In this document: piece after piece, positions 59,282-64,000 of the stretch
How the letters are laid out: the number at the start of each line of letters is the position of its first letter
How positions within the stretch are numbered: position 1 is the first letter of the stretch
Source of the DNA: Actinomadura sp. NAK00032
GTDB taxonomy: Bacteria > Actinomycetota > Actinomycetes > Streptosporangiales > Streptosporangiaceae
DNA: 64,000 nucleotides
Direction of reading: 5' to 3'
Assembly: GCF_013364275.1 (NCBI RefSeq)
Contig: NZ_CP054932.1
Location: 6,386,001 to 6,450,000 of the forward strand
Program-made: the position numbers and the translations under genes
Notes under the pieces: generated by a model
Seen by the model: the letters and a program-made list of their open reading frames with translations, nothing else
Told to the model about the DNA's origin: nothing
Database searches by the model: none

Positions 59282-60129
59282 CCGCCGTGGGCGCGCCGGG
59301 CCGCCGCTCGTCCGGCGCCGTGCAGGCGGTGAAGCTGGCCGTCCTGCTGGCGTTCGTGCTGCTGTTCCTCATCCCGGTCTACGTGCTGGTGGTCACGAGC
59401 TTCAAGCCGCTGGACGAGGCCGACCCGAGCAGCGCGTGGAGCCTGCCGAGCCACTGGAGCACCTCCGGCTGGGGCGCGGCCTGGGACACCCTGAAGCCCG
59501 GCCTGGAGAACAGCGTCAAGATCGCCGTGTCCGGTTCGCTGATCTCGGCGGTGCTGGGCTCGCTGAACGGCTACGTGCTGTCCAAGTGGCGGTTCCCGGG
59601 CGCGGACGTCGTCTTCACGCTGTTCCTGTTCGGCATGTTCATCCCCTACCAGGCGGTCATGATCCCGCTGGCGGGCCTGCTGACGGACATGGAGCTGTCG
59701 GGGACGATCCGCGGCCTGGTCCTCGCGCACGTCGTGTACGGCATCCCGATCTGCACGCTCATCTTCCGGAACTACTACGTCACGATTCCGGACGAGCTGA
59801 TCGAGGCGTCCCGCGTGGACGGCGCCGGCATGCTGCGCACGTACTGGTCGGTGGTGCTGCCGGTGTCGGCGCCCGCGTTCGCGGTGACGCTGATCTGGCA
59901 GTTCACCTCGATGTGGAACGACTTCCTGTTCGCGGTGTTCCTCGGTGCCCCCGACAGCTGGCCGGTCACGGTGATGCTGAACAACACCGCGGGCTCGGGC
60001 GCGGTCGCCGTCCAGTACAACCAGCAGATGGCCTCGGCGCTCCTGGCGTCGCTGCCGACCCTGCTGGTGTATCTGCTGCTCGGACGGTTCTTCATGCGCG
60101 GCCTAATGGCGGGGGCACTAAAGGGGTGA
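59278..60129 (+). CDS. Sugar ABC transporter permease, subunit 2
   Basis: A 283-residue MalG-type permease with six hydrophobic segments and the EAA motif DELIEASRVDGAGMLRTY, ending LMAGALKG as usual for the family. It forms the heterodimeric channel with the subunit at 58316-59281. ATG at 59278 overlaps the upstream stop by four bases. A perfect palindrome covers its stop codon. Confidence 0.93.
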   Translation: MTAVGAPGRRSSGAVQAVKLAVLLAFVLLFLIPVYVLVVTSFKPLDEADPSSAWSLPSHWSTSGWGAAWDTLKPGLENSVKIAVSGSLISAVLGSLNGYVLSKWRFPGADVVFTLFLFGMFIPYQAVMIPLAGLLTDMELSGTIRGLVLAHVVYGIPICTLIFRNYYVTIPDELIEASRVDGAGMLRTYWSVVLPVSAPAFAVTLIWQFTSMWNDFLFAVFLGAPDSWPVTVMLNNTAGSGAVAVQYNQQMASALLASLPTLLVYLLLGRFFMRGLMAGALKG

Positions 60130-60140
60130 CAAATTTGTCA
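60127..60140. promoter_or_regulatory. 14-bp palindrome at the end of the sugar operon
   Basis: TGACAAATTTGTCA, flanked by GGGG and ACCCC. The first three bases are the permease stop. The form resembles LacI-family operators; with no loop it is a poor terminator. It could control the genes from 60189 or be a leftover. Confidence 0.45.
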
Positions 60141-60188
60141 ACCCCACACCCGCCTCAGGCGTCACATGGATGATCGAAGGAGATCCGC

Positions 60189-60383
60189 ATGGGAATCGAA
60201 CGGCCCGGCAGCCGTCCCGTGACGGACATCAACCCTTTCGACCGCTCCGTTGGCAATTCTGCCGAGATGCGCCTAGCCTCTCGGGCATCGTCGCGCGGCA
60301 TACCGGCGTCCCGCCGGAGCCTCGGCGATCCCGGGTCGACGGAGACCGGGCGAGTGATGGAGGTGGCCGCGTGCAGGCGATGA
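60189..60383 (+). CDS. Possible small protein, translationally coupled to ASCH gene
   Basis: A 64-codon frame starting ATG with a strong AAGGAG (60177-60182) 6 nt upstream; its TGA overlaps an ATG at 60380 of the next gene (ATGA). The predicted product is polar, Arg/Ser-rich, without recognisable motif. Base composition is a weaker coding signal than its neighbours. It could instead be a leader peptide or chance. Confidence 0.3.
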   Translation: MGIERPGSRPVTDINPFDRSVGNSAEMRLASRASSRGIPASRRSLGDPGSTETGRVMEVAACRR

Positions 60384-60808
60384 GTGTTCAGCAGCCCTGG
60401 GCGTTCGCGATCGCGCGCGGCGGCAAGTCCGTCTCGAACCAGAGCCTGCCCACCGCCTACCGCGGCCCCCTCCTCATCCACGCCTCCATGCGCGTCGACC
60501 TGAAGGCGTGCGACTCGCCGCTGATCCGGGCCGCCGGCTGGGACCCGCGCGACCCGCTCGCCACCATCGGCGCCGTCATCGCCGTCGCCGACCTCGACGA
60601 CGTCTGCTCGGCGGCGACCCGCGGCGCCGCCTGCGACTGCGGCCCCTGGGCGGAGCGCGGCCACCACCACTGGCACCTCACGGGCATCCGCCCCCTCCCC
60701 CGCCCCATCGTGGCCCTCGGCCGCACCGACCTCTGGCAGCCGACCCCCAGCCTGCTCAACGAGGTCGACACCATGTTCGCCACCGCATCTCTCAACAGTG
60801 CCAACTGA
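60371..60808 (+). CDS. ASCH-domain (PUA-like) protein
   Basis: A 145-residue protein whose N-terminal region matches the ASCH fold: MSVQQPWAFAIARGGKSVSN, then YRGPLLIHAS and later IAVADLDDV. ASCH domains are related to PUA RNA-binding domains; some act as RNA or nucleotide-modifying enzymes, but the role of stand-alone actinomycete members is unknown. A short Cys/His-rich insertion (CDCGPWAERGHHHWHL) is notable and might bind metal. GTG at 60371 has GGAGG 7 nt upstream; ATG at 60380 overlaps the small upstream frame and is an alternative. The next gene follows after ~90 bp. Confidence 0.72.
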   Translation: MQAMSVQQPWAFAIARGGKSVSNQSLPTAYRGPLLIHASMRVDLKACDSPLIRAAGWDPRDPLATIGAVIAVADLDDVCSAATRGAACDCGPWAERGHHHWHLTGIRPLPRPIVALGRTDLWQPTPSLLNEVDTMFATASLNSAN

Positions 60809-60899
60809 GAGTAAAAGAGCCACTACCCTAGGTCGTCGAAGTCGGGCGGGGTAACGTAGTCCCTGCATGGATTCGTCATGCCACCAACGGGAGCGGCAC

Positions 60900-61553
60900 G
60901 TGAGCATCGCGCATGATCATGGCGGGCTTGGCCCGTACACGGTGGAGGACCTGCACGCCCGAGAGGACGAAGGCCGAGGCCTTGAACTCGAGGACGGGTG
61001 GCTGGTCGAGTTGTCTCCGAACCCACTGCACAACATCGCCTACCGGAGGCTGCACGAACTCATCGAGGCCGCCGCGGCACAGGCCGGCGCCGACATATAC
61101 GTCGATCGAGGCGGGGACTGGGAGATCAGCACGGCCGCGGGCGTCCGCAAGCCCGATGTGATCGCGGTCCCCGGCGATATCGCCGAATCGTGGTTCGACG
61201 GCGAGTGCCGGACCACCATTCCGGGCCAGGACCTGCTCCTCGTAGTGGAGGTCGTCTCGCCGCGGAGCGGAAGCGAGGGCAGGGACCGCTTCCGCAAGCC
61301 CCAGGAGTACGCGGCGATGGGGATCCCTCAGTACTGGCTGGTCGACTACACACCCGAACCCGTCGTCCAGATCTTCGTGCTGGCCGACGGGGAGACCGGG
61401 CCCAGCGGAAAGAAGGCCGGCGCCTACCGGCTCGACCAGGCGGCGAAGGCCGGGGACACCCTGCAAGTCGAGATAGCCGCCGACAAGCCGTTCACCGTCC
61501 GGTTCGACCCGGAGGTCCTCAGACAACGCCCCAAGCACCTCACGGACATCTGA
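60900..61553 (+). CDS. Uma2-family (DUF820) putative restriction-endonuclease-fold protein
   Basis: A 217-residue Uma2-family protein with PD-(D/E)XK-like residues: LVELSPNPLHN, RKPDVIAVP (the PD), LLLVVEVVSPRS (the ExV) and the EYAAMGIPQYWLVD block. The family is very common in actinomycetes and cyanobacteria; nuclease activity is predicted from fold but function is unknown. GTG at 60900 has GGGAG 6 nt upstream; ATG at 60867 is an in-frame alternative without a ribosome site. Its 3' end overlaps the convergent uracil-DNA glycosylase gene by 14 bp. Confidence 0.88.
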   Translation: MSIAHDHGGLGPYTVEDLHAREDEGRGLELEDGWLVELSPNPLHNIAYRRLHELIEAAAAQAGADIYVDRGGDWEISTAAGVRKPDVIAVPGDIAESWFDGECRTTIPGQDLLLVVEVVSPRSGSEGRDRFRKPQEYAAMGIPQYWLVDYTPEPVVQIFVLADGETGPSGKKAGAYRLDQAAKAGDTLQVEIAADKPFTVRFDPEVLRQRPKHLTDI

Positions 61554-62103
61554 GGGCCTCGGCGGCTTCGCGGAGGCGGGCGAACTCGGCGGCGATGCGG
61601 TCGAGCGGCCAGCTCGCGTTCAGGCCGCTCGGGTTCGGGAGGACCCAGAGCCTCGCGGGGCCGAACTGCTCGTCCTGCGGGCCTATCCGCGTGCGGGGGC
61701 GGCCGAAGGCCGTGCGGTAGGCGGTGACGCCGGCGACCGCCAGGTAAGCGGGGCGGTGGCGTTCGACGAGCGCGTGCAGGCGCAGCCCGCCCTCGCGGAG
61801 TTCGGTGTCGGTCAGCTCGTCGGCGCGGGCCGTGGTGCGGTGCGCCAGGTTCGTGATGCCGAGGCCGTAGCCGGGCAGCAGGTCCTGCTCGGACGGGTCC
61901 AGGAGGCGGTCGGTGAAGCCCGAGCGGTGCAGCGCCGGCCAGAAGCGGTTGCCGGGGCGCGCGAAGTGGTATCCGGTCGCGCCGGAGTACAGGCCCGGGT
62001 TGATGCCGCTGAACAGCACGCGGAGCGTCCCGCCGTCCGGCGGCAGGACGTCGGGGATGACCCGGTCGCGGGCGGCCGCCAGGTCGGCCTTCGTGGGACG
62101 CAT
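61540..62103 (-). CDS. mug: G/U mismatch-specific uracil-DNA glycosylase
   Basis: A 187-residue Mug/TDG-family glycosylase that removes uracil from G:U mismatches during base excision repair. The signature SGINPGLYSGATGYHFARPGN with the catalytic-site Asn and the C-terminal VLPNPSGLNA are clear. ATG at 62103; its first base is shared with the upstream TauE/SafE stop (TGATG), so the two are co-transcribed. Length is close to other actinobacterial members. Confidence 0.93.
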   Translation of the reverse strand: MRPTKADLAAARDRVIPDVLPPDGGTLRVLFSGINPGLYSGATGYHFARPGNRFWPALHRSGFTDRLLDPSEQDLLPGYGLGITNLAHRTTARADELTDTELREGGLRLHALVERHRPAYLAVAGVTAYRTAFGRPRTRIGPQDEQFGPARLWVLPNPSGLNASWPLDRIAAEFARLREAAEALRCP

Positions 62104-62822
62104 CAGACCAGATTACGGACGATCAGCACCACCGCGGACGTCCCGACGACGATGAGCAGCGCCAGCCGGAGCCGTCCGGCGTCCAGGCGGCGGCGCAGCG
62201 GCCCGGCGACGAGGAAGCCCGCGAGGACGAACGGCAGCAGCGCAACGCCCGCGACGACCTGCCTGACGGGCAGGTGCCCGGCGGCGCCGAGGACGGCCAG
62301 GGACAGCAGCGCGCCGCCGGCGAAGTACAGCGCGAGCGTCGCGCGCACGCGGGGGCCGCTCTCGCGCTGGTAGAGCAGCGCCATCGGCGGGCCGCCGATG
62401 CTGGAGGCGGTCCCGGTCATGCCCGAGACGACCCCGGCGGCGGCGAGCGTCCGGCGGTTGCGCGGCACCACCCGCGACCCGGCCGTCATCGCGAGCGCGG
62501 CGAGGACGACGGTGCCGATCACGACGCCGAGGGCGCGAGCGGGGACGGCGGCGACGAGCCACACCCCGAACGGCGTCCCGGCGAGCCGGCCGCCGAACGC
62601 CCAGCCGAGCCCCCGCGAGTCGACGTGCCCGACCTCCCGCGCGAGCGTGGCGAGCGGGAGGACGAAGGCGACGACCAGGATCGAGCCCGGCATCAGCGAC
62701 GGGTACAGCAGCGTCACGACCGGGGTCGCGACCAGGCCGACGCCGAGGCCGACGCTGCCCTGCACGATCGCGCCGGCCAGCGCGGCCAGCCCGCCGATCA
62801 GGAGGAAGTCGAGAGGGGGCAC
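62103..62822 (-). CDS. TauE/SafE-family membrane exporter (sulfite exporter-like)
   Basis: A 239-residue protein with about eight hydrophobic segments and the TauE/SafE pattern: GGLAALAGAIVQGSVGLGVGLVATP in the first helix and the repeat VSGMTGTASSIGGPPMALLYQ in the second half. Members move sulfite, sulfoacetate or other anions; the substrate is unknown. GTG at 62822 is chosen since the first helix starts nearby and no ATG exists; the frame upstream runs antisense through the aldo/keto reductase gene and is rejected. It is coupled to mug by a one-base overlap. Confidence 0.88.
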   Translation of the reverse strand: MPPLDFLLIGGLAALAGAIVQGSVGLGVGLVATPVVTLLYPSLMPGSILVVAFVLPLATLAREVGHVDSRGLGWAFGGRLAGTPFGVWLVAAVPARALGVVIGTVVLAALAMTAGSRVVPRNRRTLAAAGVVSGMTGTASSIGGPPMALLYQRESGPRVRATLALYFAGGALLSLAVLGAAGHLPVRQVVAGVALLPFVLAGFLVAGPLRRRLDAGRLRLALLIVVGTSAVVLIVRNLV

Positions 62823-62857
62823 GCCCGCCGACGCTACCTCCCGGCCGGCCCGCGGGC

Positions 62858-63787
62858 TCAGGCGGAGGCCTCGGTGAGGCGTTTGAGCTGGTCGTCGGTG
62901 AGGGTCGTGCGGGCCGCCTCGACGAGCGGCGGCAGCTGGTCGAGGGTGCGGGCGCTGGCGATGGGCGCGGCGACGGTCGGCTGCGCGGCGAGCCAGGCCA
63001 GCGCGACGGTCGCGACGGCGGCGCCCTGCTCCCCGGCGACGATGTCGAGCGCCGCCAGCACGCGCTGCCCGCGCTCGCTCTCCAGGTGCTCGGCGGCGCT
63101 GCCGGCGCGCACGCTGTCCACCTTGGCGCCGGGCCGGTACTTGCCGGTCAGGAAGCCGGAGGCGAGGCCGTAGTACGGGACGGCGGCCAGCCCGTGCCGT
63201 TCGGCGAGGTCGCGGCGCGGCCCCTCGTAGGTGTCGCGGGACACGAGGTTGTAGTGCGGCTGGATGGCGGTGTACCGGGCGGTGCCCTCGCGCTCGCTGA
63301 ACGCCAGCGAGGCCTCGAGCCGGTCGGGCTCGATGTTCGACACCGCGATCTGCCGGACCTTGCCGGCGGTGACCAGCTCGTCCAGCGCCGTCATGATGTC
63401 CTCGACGGGGACGGACGGGTCGTCGAAGTGCGTGTAGTACAGGTCGATGCGGTCGGTGCGGAGCCGCCGCAGCGAGTCGTCGGCGGCGGCCTTGATGTTC
63501 GCCGGGGCGAGGCCCCGGCGCTCGGGATGGCGGCCCACCTTGGTCGCGATGACGATGTCGTCGCGGTTGCCGCGCGCCTGCGCCCACTCCCCGATGATCG
63601 TCTCGGACTCGCCGCCCCTGTTGCCGGGCGCGGACGCCATGTAGGAGTCGGAGGTGTCGACGAAGTTGCCGCCGGCCGCCGCGTAGGCGTCCAGGATCTC
63701 GAACGAGCGCTCCTTGCCGGCCGTCCACCCGAAGACGTTGCCGCCCAGGCAGAGCGGGAAGACGTCCAGTTCACCGATTTTGTTCAT
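62858..63787 (-). CDS. Aldo/keto reductase
   Basis: A 309-residue (alpha/beta)8-barrel NADPH-dependent oxidoreductase. Catalytic tetrad elements are visible: Asp and Tyr in VDTSDSYM, Lys in ATKVG, His in YYTHFDD; SNIEP, VPYYGLASGFLTGKYR and IASARTLDQL fit the cofactor site. ATG at 63787. It belongs to the YajO/Tas-like general stress group; the substrate cannot be read from the sequence. 35 bp separate it from the TauE/SafE gene, so they may share a transcript. Confidence 0.93.
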   Translation of the reverse strand: MNKIGELDVFPLCLGGNVFGWTAGKERSFEILDAYAAAGGNFVDTSDSYMASAPGNRGGESETIIGEWAQARGNRDDIVIATKVGRHPERRGLAPANIKAAADDSLRRLRTDRIDLYYTHFDDPSVPVEDIMTALDELVTAGKVRQIAVSNIEPDRLEASLAFSEREGTARYTAIQPHYNLVSRDTYEGPRRDLAERHGLAAVPYYGLASGFLTGKYRPGAKVDSVRAGSAAEHLESERGQRVLAALDIVAGEQGAAVATVALAWLAAQPTVAAPIASARTLDQLPPLVEAARTTLTDDQLKRLTEASA

Positions 63788-63833
63788 GTTCAGCCTTCTT
63801 GTCCCTTCGGAGTCACCGGGGGATCATTACCCA

Positions 63834-64000
63834 GTGCCGACCGCCTGTCTCGCCTTCGCCGCCATGGCCGCGCTCCTGACCATCATGCCGGGCGTCGACA
63901 CGATGCTCGTCCTGCGCAGCACCGTGGCCGCCGGGCGCCGCACCGGCCTCCTCGCGTCCGCCGGGGTGGTGACGGGGCTGATGTGCTGGGCCCTCGCGAG
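63834..64000 (+). CDS. LysE/RhtB-family exporter, truncated by window end
   Basis: The first ~55 residues of a membrane protein. The segment MPGVDTMLVLRSTVAAGRRTGLLAS matches the LysE/RhtB signature (PGPDTLLVLR...GRRAGL) and the second helix begins at the edge. Members export amino acids such as lysine, threonine or homoserine. GTG at 63834 is the likely start; no ribosome site is evident, so it may be leaderless. It is divergent from the aldo/keto reductase gene. The rest lies outside the window. Confidence 0.8.
   Translation, partial: MPTACLAFAAMAALLTIMPGVDTMLVLRSTVAAGRRTGLLASAGVVTGLMCWALA

Noticed and set aside
62823..63728. Long upstream extension of the TauE/SafE frame
   Set aside because: It runs through the aldo/keto reductase coding region in a different frame and has no membrane-protein character.

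Overview
This is a very GC-rich window with GTG/ATG starts, dense 4-bp stop/start overlaps, SARP regulators, DUF574/DUF5988 proteins and an ABC sugar importer without its own ATPase. It fits an actinomycete. Gene content suggests Thermomonosporaceae/Actinomadura, but that is inference and no taxonomic marker was read.

Positions 1 to about 46,300 are most of a secondary-metabolite cluster that continues off the left edge. On the plus strand are a type II thioesterase and a one-module NRPS (Cy-A-PCP-TE) whose A-domain pocket reads as cysteine. After an embedded YcnI gene and an AraC regulator comes a ~23.6-kb minus-strand operon (30,736 down to 7,157): flavin-dependent halogenase, CPA2 antiporter, second halogenase, three type I PKS proteins (KS-AT-DH-ER-KR-ACP; KS-KR-ACP-KS-AT-DH-KR-ACP; KS-AT remnant-ACP), type II thioesterase and flavin reductase. 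Two of the four PKS modules have no usable AT. An AfsR-like SARP sits upstream, divergent from a dedicated acetyl-CoA carboxylase (fused AccD-AccA, BCCP, AccC). The sugar/tailoring segment (37.1-46.3 kb) has two NDP-hexose 2,3-dehydratases, an RmlA, an FAD monooxygenase, a second AraC, a DUF5988 protein, a small SARP and a methyltransferase. A shared 21-bp element lies upstream of SARP1, the carboxylase operon and SARP2, and probably ties them into one regulon.

Inferred product: a halogenated polyketide capped by cysteine-derived (thiazoline-like or Cys-amide) chemistry, with at least one 2-deoxysugar. Malonyl-CoA would come from the in-cluster carboxylase. Glycosyltransferase, 4,6-dehydratase, sugar aminotransferase and PKS loading functions are absent here and presumably lie to the left or elsewhere.

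From about 46,300 to the end the content is housekeeping: fadA-fadB beta-oxidation operon behind tandem operator-like repeats, an APC permease, a DUF574 methyltransferase broken by one in-frame TAG, an FprA-type ferredoxin reductase, dxs and idi (isoprenoid precursors), a sugar ABC importer, ASCH and Uma2 proteins, a Mug-type uracil-DNA glycosylase, a TauE/SafE exporter, an aldo/keto reductase and the start of a LysE exporter cut by the window end. No tRNA, rRNA, IS element, prophage or CRISPR array was seen.
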